A stretch of 10,288 bases of DNA, taken from DATESG01 sp035270925 (GTDB lineage: Bacteria; Bacillota_I; Bacilli_A; RFN20; CAG-826). Positions 1-6,384 of this stretch are shown in pieces. Below the pieces are notes generated by a model, which was given only the letters and a program-made list of their open reading frames with translations, searched no databases and was not told where the DNA came from. The stretch spans positions 1 to 10,288 of the forward strand of contig DATESG010000073.1 of NCBI GenBank assembly GCA_035270925.1, read 5' to 3'. A program made the translations under genes and the position numbers. How positions within the stretch are numbered: position 1 is the stretch's first letter; each line of letters starts with the position of its first letter.

Positions 1-1
1 T

Positions 2-37
2 CCAAACTGGATGATCAATGACTTTGATAAATTTTAA
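2..37 (+). CDS. Possible 3' end of an upstream gene (partial)
   Basis: Reading from base 2, eleven sense codons (PNWMINDFDKF) are followed by TAA at 35-37, just before the asnS promoter. The composition (Trp, Asp/Phe-rich end) looks like a plausible protein C-terminus, and genes in this window are packed tightly, so a coding sequence entering from the left is likely. Eleven codons are too few to name the family, and the open frame could be chance. If real, it leaves only 44 bp before asnS. Confidence 0.35.
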   Translation, partial: PNWMINDFDKF

Positions 38-43
38 AAATAC

Positions 44-61
44 ATATGTTTAACATATAAT
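44..61 (+). promoter_or_regulatory. Putative asnS promoter -10 with overlapping 15-bp palindrome
   Basis: A perfect -10 hexamer TATAAT lies at 56-61, placing the predicted transcription start near base 68 and giving a leader of about 14 nt. The -35 is poor: only TTTAAA-like bases at 33-38 have a 17-bp spacing. A perfect inverted repeat, ATATGTT-T-AACATAT (44-58), overlaps the first bases of the -10 and could be an operator. It could equally be chance in AT-rich DNA. There is no space here for a T-box leader, which often controls aminoacyl-tRNA synthetase genes in Firmicutes. Confidence 0.5.
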
Positions 62-81
62 AGAGAAAACGAGGAACAATT

Positions 82-1452
82 ATGAATACAGTTCGTGAAA
101 TTTATGAAGCTTTTGCCGAAGAGGAATTATTTGAAGGCCAAAATGTAAACTTAGCAGGATGGGTTAAAACTAACCGCGACAATGGGTCAATTGGCTTCAT
201 TGAATTTAATGATGGAACTAAATATACGAACCTTCAACTTGTATATGATAAGATCAACATTGAAAATTTTGACAAAGTAACACACTACAATACAGGGACC
301 GCGTTAATTATAGAAGGATATGTCGTTTTAACTCCGGACAATAAGCAACCGTTTGAAGTTCATCTTGAAACGATTGAGTTAGTTGGCAGCGCTGATGAAT
401 CATATCCACTACAAAAGAAACGTCATGGATTCGAGTTTCTCCGTGAAATTTCCCATCTTCGTCCTCGCACTAATACATTCTCAGCGGTTTACCGCGTAAG
501 AAGTGAGCTGTCTTTTGCGGTTCATAAGTTTTTCCACGACAACAACTTCATATACGTCCACACACCAATTATTACTGGTAATGATGCCGAAGGTGCTGGC
601 AGTGTTTTTAAAGTTATAACTGATGATAAAAACCCTGATGATTTTTTTGGAACACCAGCTTCTCTGACTGTTTCCGGGCAATTACACGTGGAAGCTTTTG
701 CAATGGCGTTTCGTGATGTTTATACCTTTGGTCCAACCTTCCGTGCAGAAAAGAGTTATACCGCTCGTCATGCCGCTGAATTTTGGATGATTGAGCCAGA
801 ATTAGCGTTTGCAGACCTTAATGATGATATGGAATGTATTGAAGAGTGTGTGAAATACTGTGTTAACCATATTTTGGAAAACTGTTCTGATGAAATTCAG
901 TTCTTTAATAAGTTTATTGATAAGGGATTAAATGATCGCCTTGTGACACTCTTAGCCAAAGATTTTGCTAAAATTAGTTATACAGAGGCAATTGAAATTT
1001 TAAAGAAGGCCCTTAAAGACGGTGTTACTTTTGAAAATTCTAAGATTGAATGGGGGATGGACTTACAAACGGAACATGAACGTTATTTAGCTGAAAAGCA
1101 TGTTAATGGTCCAGTCTTTATCACCGATTATCCAAAAGAAATTAAGGCTTTTTACATGCGTCTTAATGACGATGGCAAAACTGTCGCGGCCTGTGACTTA
1201 CTAGTTCCCGGTGTTGGTGAACTTGTTGGTGGCAGCCAAAGAGAAGAACGCCTTGATATTTTAGAAGCTAAAATGAAAGAGATGGGCAATGCCGAAGAAT
1301 TAGATTGGTATTTAGATCTTCGTCGTTATGGTGGTTGCAAACATTCCGGATTCGGAATTGGCTTTGACCGTTTAATCATGTATGTTACAGGCATGCAAAA
1401 CATTAGAGATGTCCAACCTTACGCAAGAACAACAGGGAGTCTTAAATATTAA
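82..1452 (+). CDS. asnS: Asparaginyl-tRNA synthetase (AsnRS, class IIb)
   Basis: This cytoplasmic enzyme charges tRNA(Asn) with asparagine using ATP. The protein is 456 aa, normal for bacterial AsnRS (E. coli about 466). An N-terminal OB-fold anticodon-binding domain (about residues 17-105, starting around NLAGWVKT) precedes the class II catalytic core. Visible signatures are YPLQKKRH and HLRPRTN (about 108-131), SGQLHVEAFA (198-207), motif 2 FGPTFRAE (216-223), GGSQREERLD (383-392) and motif 3 GIGFDRLIMYVTG (425-437). The HLRPRT and SGQL regions match AsnRS rather than AspRS. The start is supported by GAGGA at 71-75, 6 nt before the ATG. It has its own upstream promoter, and a 53-codon gene follows after 2 bp, so the two are probably co-transcribed and end at the terminator at 1640-1680. 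Confidence 0.97.
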   Translation: MNTVREIYEAFAEEELFEGQNVNLAGWVKTNRDNGSIGFIEFNDGTKYTNLQLVYDKINIENFDKVTHYNTGTALIIEGYVVLTPDNKQPFEVHLETIELVGSADESYPLQKKRHGFEFLREISHLRPRTNTFSAVYRVRSELSFAVHKFFHDNNFIYVHTPIITGNDAEGAGSVFKVITDDKNPDDFFGTPASLTVSGQLHVEAFAMAFRDVYTFGPTFRAEKSYTARHAAEFWMIEPELAFADLNDDMECIEECVKYCVNHILENCSDEIQFFNKFIDKGLNDRLVTLLAKDFAKISYTEAIEILKKALKDGVTFENSKIEWGMDLQTEHERYLAEKHVNGPVFITDYPKEIKAFYMRLNDDGKTVAACDLLVPGVGELVGGSQREERLDILEAKMKEMGNAEELDWYLDLRRYGGCKHSGFGIGFDRLIMYVTGMQNIRDVQPYARTTGSLKY

Positions 1453-1454
1453 TC

Positions 1455-1616
1455 ATGGCAAAGAAAATACGCCCCGAATTAAGTAAAGAACAAAAAAAAC
1501 ACCTCGCTTACACACGTAAGAAAGGTATTTTGATTGTTTTTATTATTGCCTTAGTGGCCTTAATTGGTGTTGAAGTTGTTTTACTAATCGGTGAGCTAAT
1601 CAAGTTAGCGGGTTAA
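1455..1616 (+). CDS. Small single-pass membrane protein, 53 aa, unknown function
   Basis: A 53-codon gene begins 2 bp after the asnS stop and ends with TAA at 1614-1616. The first 24 residues (MAKKIRPELSKEQKKH...TRKKG) are strongly basic. They are followed by one hydrophobic helix (about 25-46, ILIVFIIALVALIGVEVVLLIG) and a short tail, ELIKLAG. By the positive-inside rule the N-terminus should be cytoplasmic. The size resembles SecE, but the conserved SecE cytoplasmic helix with its Trp-Pro motif is not visible, so I do not call it SecE. The upstream GGGAG (1436-1440) is about 14 nt from the ATG, so translational coupling to asnS is likely. It is short enough to be missed by length-cutoff gene callers. 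Support comes from position, charge pattern and hydrophobicity, not from a recognised family. Confidence 0.75.
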   Translation: MAKKIRPELSKEQKKHLAYTRKKGILIVFIIALVALIGVEVVLLIGELIKLAG

Positions 1617-2333
1617 TTACTTTTTTACAACAGGTTGCGAAACGTCTTCAGGAACATTAATTCCGGAGACGTTTTTATTTTGGTCTAAGGCTCCGAGATC
1701 ATGAATACGTTTATTAGTAAGGTCTGCAGAGAAGAGACTATTAGCTAGTTTACGAACGCGAAGAGTTCGGGATAAGTAAGCAAGGATACTCATGAATGCC
1801 CCAATGGCGGCAACCACATAAAGTGGGAAGATAACATAACTGCCAATTGCTTGTGGGACGAAATGAGGACGGTTTGTAACGGCTGGCCAATCACTAGGCA
1901 AGGTAATTCCAAAGAAGGTAGATCTCGGCATATTTGCCCAATCAAAGGTGTAGATAATGGTCGAAAAGCCTGTTTCAGTTGCCCAAAGGTTAAGTTGGAT
2001 TTGATAAACATATTGCATAATCAGGTGATAAACCAAATGGAGAATTCCTGTGACCAGTAGGAGCGCAATCACGCGACTAAAAGTCTTATAGAACTGAACA
2101 TCGTTTTTATAATGGGCGATTTTCTTAAATTGTTTACGATTCATAATGAGTCCACTTGCAATAGGTAAACTCATTAGGGCGTCAATCTTCTTGCCTTGCT
2201 TGTCCATCAACACTTTTACGGAGTCATAGATGACACCAAAAAGGACAAAGATAAGAATAAGTAGTAAAAAAATAACGATAATTAATCTTTTGTCGGTTTC
2301 TGAAAGTTTAAGGAGCATGATATTACTTGTCAT
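1617..2333 (-). CDS. Three-TM membrane protein, 238 aa, unknown function
   Basis: No family is recognised. Hydrophobic helices lie at about residues 16-38, 85-108 and 162-188. Between the first two is a basic cytoplasmic-looking segment (MDKQGKKIDALMSLP, then NRKQFKKIAHYKND), and between the last two a loop of about 50 residues with three Trp (LNLWATE, FDWANMP, PSDWPAV) that is probably outside. A polar tail follows residue 190. I chose the ATG at 2333 (MTSNIMLL) because GAGG at 2340-2343 is 6 nt upstream; TTG/ATG starts at 2348/2345 lack such a site, and an ATG at 2318 is also in frame. With this start the gene overlaps the end of the upstream 148-aa gene by 11 nt, implying one operon. Its stop codon abuts the stop of the 53-aa gene on the other strand with no intergenic base. 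Its last codons contain the opposite-strand terminator. Confidence 0.85.
   Translation of the reverse strand: MTSNIMLLKLSETDKRLIIVIFLLLILIFVLFGVIYDSVKVLMDKQGKKIDALMSLPIASGLIMNRKQFKKIAHYKNDVQFYKTFSRVIALLLVTGILHLVYHLIMQYVYQIQLNLWATETGFSTIIYTFDWANMPRSTFFGITLPSDWPAVTNRPHFVPQAIGSYVIFPLYVVAAIGAFMSILAYLSRTLRVRKLANSLFSADLTNKRIHDLGALDQNKNVSGINVPEDVSQPVVKK
1640..1680 (+). terminator. Intrinsic terminator of asnS and the 53-aa gene
   Basis: The left arm at 1640-1654 pairs with the right arm at 1661-1674, giving 14 base pairs (one G-U), one bulged A (1650) and a CATTAA loop (1655-1660). A T-rich tract, TTTTTATTT (1672-1680), follows directly. This is a typical rho-independent terminator for plus-strand transcription, 24 nt after the 53-aa gene stop. 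On the minus strand no T-tract follows the hairpin, so it should act in one direction only. It lies entirely within the C-terminal coding region of the converging membrane-protein gene. Confidence 0.85.
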
Positions 2334-2769
2334 CTTCAACCTCATCAATCATTGGAACCTTATTGTTTTCAATCATCTTCGTTTGATATTCGCTTATTTC
2401 TTGGACGTCTTCATGCGTAATTGTATTATTGATTGTTTCAAAGTGTGAGCGGGGACGATTAAACTCCTCATCCAATGTTTTGTTACTATAGATGTTAATC
2501 GTAGCTCCGGCAAATTTGCCGGCATCATTGGCAGGGGTTTTCCCGCGTTTACCTTCTTGTTCTTGTTCAAATAAGTTAGCGGCGCGACGATCAATATCGA
2601 GTGGATCCGTAATCTTTTCACCAATAAAAAACTTACTAATTGCAATAAACCAAAGGACAATAAACTTGATCATGGCGTAAACCGCGAACAGGGCGAAAGC
2701 GACAACCATAAAAGGTAGTAAAATTACTACGAGGAAGCCAGTCCCGATTTTCTTAAAAAAATTACCCAT
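2323..2769 (-). CDS. Two-TM membrane protein with acidic cytoplasmic tail, 148 aa
   Basis: The start is ATG at 2767-2769 and the stop is TAA at 2323-2325. The short basic N-terminus MGNFFKKIG leads into a long hydrophobic stretch (about residues 10-49), enough for two closely spaced helices. The remaining hundred residues are polar and probably cytoplasmic. They include EKITDPLDIDRRAANLFEQE (51-70), a Gly/Lys linker, and an acidic end, IDEVEDDK. The gene overlaps the 297-aa gene by 8 nt (ATGGGTAA) and the 238-aa gene by 11 nt, so it is the middle gene of a coupled operon. An AGGG about 9 nt upstream may serve as ribosome binding site. I recognise no family; it may be a small partner or regulatory subunit for the two neighbouring membrane proteins, which is inference from context only. 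Confidence 0.85.
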   Translation of the reverse strand: MGNFFKKIGTGFLVVILLPFMVVAFALFAVYAMIKFIVLWFIAISKFFIGEKITDPLDIDRRAANLFEQEQEGKRGKTPANDAGKFAGATINIYSNKTLDEEFNRPRSHFETINNTITHEDVQEISEYQTKMIENNKVPMIDEVEDDK

Positions 2770-3655
2770 TTATTTTATCCCTATGACTAAATATATATTC
2801 CCACAAAAACATCATTATAACAACTAATAACAAAGGTATTATTAAATATAGACTAAGGTAATTTAAGTTGTTAAGTTCTGCAAGAATGAAACTAATCGGC
2901 ATCATAAATACGAGGAGCGAGAGTGTAAGCCAGAAGAAGTGAACGCTTTTGCTATAAAGAAAAACAAACTGGTAAATCATCAAAACTATCGAGGCTGCGA
3001 AAAACACTAACGCAAGCCCTAAATGGAAGAAGGTTAAGGCAATCGAAACAACACAAGTAAGTACCAGGACGAGCAAACTTGTTCTGTCATAACCCTCGGA
3101 AATATTGCCTTTAATTATATAAATCTCCCCACTAACAATCATGTATGTAAACGAAGCCTGAATCAATCCAAGGATAAATAAGAACAAGAGGAATAGTGCA
3201 CTCTTATTGATATGGTTTCCAAGACCAATTAAACCAAGCGAGTATTCAATAAAATTAATCTGATATAAGTTATCGAGCACGGGAATAATCGCGTAATTTG
3301 CCAGTAGATTTATAAAAGTAACACCTATTAGCATATATAGTCCGTTCAACTTGAGGCGATAAGTTAGCCCAATCACAAAACCAGATATAAGGGCAGGTAA
3401 CAAATAAAAAATCACACTTAGAAAATTAGATGCATCAATCACCACGGATAATAAAATTGAAGCAACAATATAAATCGGAAATAATTTGAGGTCACAAGTA
3501 ATCGCCACAAGTGCGGCAACAAAAGGCAAAAACACGATAAGGAAGATGCTCATAAAAGGAATAAAGTTGGTAAGAAAACTTAAAACGATCGTGATTCCAC
3601 TCATGATTGCAATATAAACTAGTTGGTGTGTCCTCGTTCTTGAGACTAAATTCAT
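2762..3655 (-). CDS. Polytopic membrane protein, 297 aa, possibly YybS/DUF2232- or ECF S-component-like
   Basis: Nearly the whole protein is hydrophobic, with about 9-10 helices (roughly 10-30, 34-52, 58-74, 79-98, 105-127, 152-178, 192-210, 211-231, 239-258, 267-290). The N-terminal pattern RTRTHQLVYIAIMSGI followed by helices and LPALISGFVIGLTYRLKL recalls the substrate-binding (S) components of ECF transporters and the related DUF2232 (YybS) proteins. This is a resemblance by eye, not a demonstrated match. No ABC ATPase or EcfT gene is in the window, although ECF S proteins often use a shared module encoded elsewhere. It is the first gene of the three-gene minus-strand operon and overlaps the next gene by 8 nt. 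No Shine-Dalgarno sequence precedes the ATG; the predicted promoter would start transcription at the ATG itself. Confidence 0.85.
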   Translation of the reverse strand: MNLVSRTRTHQLVYIAIMSGITIVLSFLTNFIPFMSIFLIVFLPFVAALVAITCDLKLFPIYIVASILLSVVIDASNFLSVIFYLLPALISGFVIGLTYRLKLNGLYMLIGVTFINLLANYAIIPVLDNLYQINFIEYSLGLIGLGNHINKSALFLLFLFILGLIQASFTYMIVSGEIYIIKGNISEGYDRTSLLVLVLTCVVSIALTFFHLGLALVFFAASIVLMIYQFVFLYSKSVHFFWLTLSLLVFMMPISFILAELNNLNYLSLYLIIPLLLVVIMMFLWEYIFSHRDKING

Positions 3656-3661
3656 GATTAT

Positions 3662-3690
3662 ATTTTATCATAGATCAGCTTGAGCGTTAA
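3662..3690 (-). promoter_or_regulatory. Putative promoter of the membrane-protein operon (leaderless prediction)
   Basis: On the minus strand TTAACG (3690-3685) is followed after exactly 17 nt by TAAAAT (3667-3662), preceded by TG plus one base (3670-3668), which is an extended -10 element. With the usual spacing, +1 falls on base 3655, the A of the ATG start codon. A second TATAAT-like string (3662-3657) is too close to the ATG to drive the full gene. The call rests on sequence match only. Confidence 0.5.
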
Positions 3691-3692
3691 AT

Positions 3693-3698
3693 TATAAT
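3693..3698 (+). promoter_or_regulatory. Putative -10 of the thioredoxin-like gene
   Basis: TATAAT at 3693-3698 lies 19 nt before the ATG at 3718 and predicts a transcription start near 3705 with a leader of about 13 nt. No good -35 is present at 17 bp (ATAGAT at 3670-3675), and there is no upstream TG extension. It sits back to back with the minus-strand promoter within the 62-bp divergent spacer, so the two may compete for RNA polymerase. AT-rich sequence makes a chance match possible. Confidence 0.35.
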
Positions 3699-3717
3699 AA
3701 CTAACCTATTTATATAG

Positions 3718-4119
3718 ATGAGACCCCAATTAATTATTATCGTTTTAGTAGCCACTTGCGCAATCAGCAGTGATTTTGCTGGAGATATTACTTATGAATA
3801 CCAGGATTATAAACATATAGAATATCGCGATATTAACGATATAGAGGATAAATCTCTGCTTGCATATTTTTATAGTGAAACTTGCTTATATTGCAAAGAG
3901 ATAAAACAGGCAATCTTAAAGTTCGCATCAACTCGAGAGTATATATATTTAGTCACAGTTAAGGATAGAGAAGTTTTATGCAGATACAACAAGGGGAGTG
4001 AAGAAGATATTTACTGTATATCTGGAACACCAACATTAATGAAAATTGAAAATAACACTCCGATTTTAACGATAACTGGTGCCCAAAAAGTACTGGCGTA
4101 TATTTTAGAAAATTCCTAG
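3718..4119 (+). CDS. Membrane-anchored or exported thioredoxin-fold protein, 133 aa
   Basis: A hydrophobic N-terminal segment (about residues 4-17) suggests a signal peptide or anchor. VATC at 11-14 is only a poor lipobox. The rest fits a thioredoxin fold: a beta-strand LLAYFYSET leads to a CLYC redox motif (C56, C59) at the start of a helix, and GTP in SGTPTL (P105) matches the cis-proline opposite the active site. It is therefore probably a thiol-disulfide oxidoreductase at the outer membrane face. Two further cysteines, C88 and C100, lie between the active site and the cis-Pro and could form a structural disulfide. Codon 3715-3717 is a TAG in frame, so the start cannot lie further upstream. 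No Shine-Dalgarno sequence is visible. The gene stands alone between a divergent operon and the pcrA promoter; the substrate is unknown. Confidence 0.8.
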   Translation: MRPQLIIIVLVATCAISSDFAGDITYEYQDYKHIEYRDINDIEDKSLLAYFYSETCLYCKEIKQAILKFASTREYIYLVTVKDREVLCRYNKGSEEDIYCISGTPTLMKIENNTPILTITGAQKVLAYILENS

Positions 4120-4140
4120 CCTTTGGCCCTCTTACCCGTC

Positions 4141-4159
4141 TTTATTATGTTATAATAAA
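4141..4159 (+). promoter_or_regulatory. pcrA operon promoter, extended -10 within a palindrome
   Basis: TG-T-TATAAT (4148-4156) is a perfect extended -10, predicting +1 near 4163 and a leader of about 14 nt to the pcrA ATG at 4177. No good -35 is present at 16-18 bp, as expected for extended -10 promoters. The -10 lies within a perfect inverted repeat, TTTATTAT-GTT-ATAATAAA (4141-4159). A second pair of 7-bp arms, TCTTACC (4130-4136) and GGTAAGA (4169-4175), encloses it. AGG at 4168-4170, 6 nt before the ATG, is the likely ribosome binding site and lies partly in the right outer arm. Confidence 0.6.
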
Positions 4160-4176
4160 AGGCATCTAGGTAAGAT

Positions 4177-6384
4177 ATGGATTTAAAAAAAGAATTAAAT
4201 AAAAAGCAACATGAAGCAGTGACTAGCGACGCACAATATTTAAGAATTATTGCCGGAGCCGGCAGTGGTAAGACACGAGTTCTTACTTATCGTATTGTCC
4301 ACCTCATTGAAAATTTAGGCGTTCCCTCCGAACGTATTTTAGGCATTACATTCACTAATAAAGCGGCAACTGAAATGAAGGAAAGAGTTGTTAAATTATT
4401 ACCATTCGTTAATCCAAGAATGATTAAGCTTTCAACCTTTCACGCTTTTTGTGCGCGATTTTTACGTGAAGAGATTTCTTACTTTTCTGGTTACTCGAGC
4501 ACTTTCATTATTTATGATGAAGACGATCAAAAACGCTTAGTTAAAGATGTCGCGGTTGCCCGTGGTCATGAAAAGCGAGATGAAATTATTAAAGTAGCTC
4601 GTGATTATATTTCTCAACATAAAGCCTCAGGAAAAACACCGGAAGATATCAATATTAAATTCGAACGCTTTATCGGTGAAAAGGAAGCTTTAGCAATTTG
4701 GAAAGATTATGAAAGCCGCAAGGTGGCGATGAATGCACTCGACTTTGATGATTTGATGAATAAAGCCTTAGTTATTCTTACTGAATCAGCAACGATTAGA
4801 AAAAAGTGGCAAGCTCGGTTCGACCACATTTTGGTTGATGAATTTCAAGACACTAACGATATTCAATTTTTACTAATCAACAAACTAATGGCAAAAACGA
4901 CCAGCCTTTATGTGGTCGGCGACCCTGATCAAACAATATATACCTGGCGCGGTGCTAATGATGAAATTATGCTAGGGTTAGACAAAAAATTCAAAGTCGA
5001 AACAGTGATTCTTAACGAAAATTATCGATCGACACAATCGATTTTGAATGCGGCCAATAAGTTAATTGTCAACAATAGCAATCGCATCAAAAAGGATTTA
5101 TTCACAAGCAACAGTCTTGGCGATGAAGTCGAGTTATATTGTGCAGATGACAGCCCTAAAGAAGCAAACTGGATTGTGCAAAAGATAATTTCGATGAAGG
5201 CTGCTAGCCGTGACTTTTCATATCGTGACGTTGTAATCCTAATTAGAGCAAACTATTTATCGCTTAATTTTGAAAAAGAATTTATGCGTATGCAAATACC
5301 TTATCAAATATTTGGTGGTTTTAAGTTTTTTCAACGCAAGGAGATTAAAGATGTCCTCGCTTACTTCCGTCTCTTGATGACAGATAAGGACGATATTTCC
5401 TTTGGCCGTATTGCTAACACGCCAAGAAGAGGAATGTCTACTTCTTTAGATGCACTTAAAGTATATGCGCTTAAAAATGATTATTCATTAATTGAAGCCG
5501 TTAGATTTGGTGATGAACCCCCACTTTCGGCCCGCTCTAAAGATTTTTTAAACCTATTAATTTCCCACATTGATCAAGCTCGCGAACAACTACAACTTGG
5601 TGAACGCGACTTGGGCGGGATTCTAGAAGAATACATTATTGGTACTGGGTTGATTGAGTTTTTTAAAGAAGAAAAAGACGAAGATAAACGCGAGACGATT
5701 CAAGATAACATCCAAACATTGTTTGAAGATATTGATGACTTCGTTAAAAAGAATCCTGAGTCTAATTTCGCAGATTATCTCGAGAACACCGCACTTATGA
5801 GCGCCTCTGATGAAGTGGCTAACGTTGAAAAAGTCACGCTGATGACGGTACATATGGCTAAAGGCTTAGAATATGATTATGTGTTCGTTGCTGGCTTGAA
5901 TCAAGGTGTTTTTCCTAATCAAAGAGCATTAGATGAAGGTGGAGAAAAAGCATTGGAAGAGGAACGCCGATTATGTTACGTGGCTTTTACCAGAGCAAAA
6001 AAATCATTGTTTTTGACGTATAATCTTGGATATAGCCCGATACTAAGACGTGAGAGTAGCCCGTCCAAATTTCTTGAAGATGCCGGCTTTGCCGCGAAGA
6101 TCAAGCGTTATTCAAACAATCTCCCAAACAAGAACTTTATCTCCAAATATCATGTTGATGATGATGATGGATACGCCCCGGATGTGATTTATGAGACCAA
6201 CGACACTGCCAATGATTGGCAAGTTGGTGACAAGGTCCGCCATTCGTTTTTTGGCGACGGGAAAGTAGCCGCGGTTCAAAAATTAAGTAAAAGTATCGAT
6301 ATATATTTTGCTAGTGTTGGGATAAAACGTATTTCGAGTGCCTTTAAAGGCCTTAGTAAAATTAATATGGAGGATATGTCATGA
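4177..6384 (+). CDS. pcrA: ATP-dependent 3'-5' DNA helicase PcrA/UvrD (SF1A)
   Basis: This ATP-driven helicase unwinds DNA from 3' tails in nucleotide excision and mismatch repair, clears RecA filaments and helps plasmid and chromosome replication. At 735 aa it has the usual PcrA length. Ordered motifs are Q motif LNKKQHEAV (7-15), Walker A GAGSGKT (27-33), Ia GITFTNKAATEM (56-67), Walker B/II VDEFQDTN (220-227), III GDPDQTIYTWRGA (248-260), IV NENYRS (280-285), V VHMAKGLEYD (558-567) and VI RRLCYVAFTRA (597-607). After an acidic linker (DDDD near 661-664), a C-terminal Tudor-like domain (WQVGDKVRHSFFGDGKV, about 681-697 onward) matches the PcrA RNA-polymerase-binding module. It is the first gene of the pcrA-ligA-gatCAB run. 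It ends with ATGA (6381-6384), where its TGA stop overlaps the ligA start, so translation is coupled. pcrB, often upstream in Bacillus, is absent here. Confidence 0.97.
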   Translation: MDLKKELNKKQHEAVTSDAQYLRIIAGAGSGKTRVLTYRIVHLIENLGVPSERILGITFTNKAATEMKERVVKLLPFVNPRMIKLSTFHAFCARFLREEISYFSGYSSTFIIYDEDDQKRLVKDVAVARGHEKRDEIIKVARDYISQHKASGKTPEDINIKFERFIGEKEALAIWKDYESRKVAMNALDFDDLMNKALVILTESATIRKKWQARFDHILVDEFQDTNDIQFLLINKLMAKTTSLYVVGDPDQTIYTWRGANDEIMLGLDKKFKVETVILNENYRSTQSILNAANKLIVNNSNRIKKDLFTSNSLGDEVELYCADDSPKEANWIVQKIISMKAASRDFSYRDVVILIRANYLSLNFEKEFMRMQIPYQIFGGFKFFQRKEIKDVLAYFRLLMTDKDDISFGRIANTPRRGMSTSLDALKVYALKNDYSLIEAVRFGDEPPLSARSKDFLNLLISHIDQAREQLQLGERDLGGILEEYIIGTGLIEFFKEEKDEDKRETIQDNIQTLFEDIDDFVKKNPESNFADYLENTALMSASDEVANVEKVTLMTVHMAKGLEYDYVFVAGLNQGVFPNQRALDEGGEKALEEERRLCYVAFTRAKKSLFLTYNLGYSPILRRESSPSKFLEDAGFAAKIKRYSNNLPNKNFISKYHVDDDDGYAPDVIYETNDTANDWQVGDKVRHSFFGDGKVAAVQKLSKSIDIYFASVGIKRISSAFKGLSKINMEDMS

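Noticed and set aside
1..81. T-box riboswitch upstream of asnS
   Set aside because: The predicted leader is only about 14 nt and the visible 81 bp contain no T-box consensus, anticodon stem or terminator hairpin.
481..681. Minus-strand open frame of 66 codons inside asnS
   Set aside because: It lies fully within the strongly recognised asnS coding region, has no ribosome site or family features, and is a shadow frame.
1455..1616. 53-aa protein as SecE
   Set aside because: Size and single TM fit, but the conserved SecE amphipathic segment and its Trp-Pro motif are not present, and it is not next to nusG/rpmG.
2492..2680. Plus-strand open frame opposite the 148-aa membrane protein gene
   Set aside because: The minus-strand frame has tight operon overlaps with both neighbours and coherent membrane topology. 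The plus-strand frame has no start signal or context.
3718..3780. Lipoprotein signal in the thioredoxin-like protein
   Set aside because: VATC has Thr at the position before Cys and no preceding basic n-region beyond one Arg, so it is a poor lipobox. A simple signal or anchor segment is the safer reading.
4120..4140. Terminator after the thioredoxin-like gene
   Set aside because: GCC-TTT-GGC gives only a 3-bp stem with no T-tract directly after it. The nearby AT-only palindrome (4141-4159) is too weak as a hairpin and overlaps the promoter.
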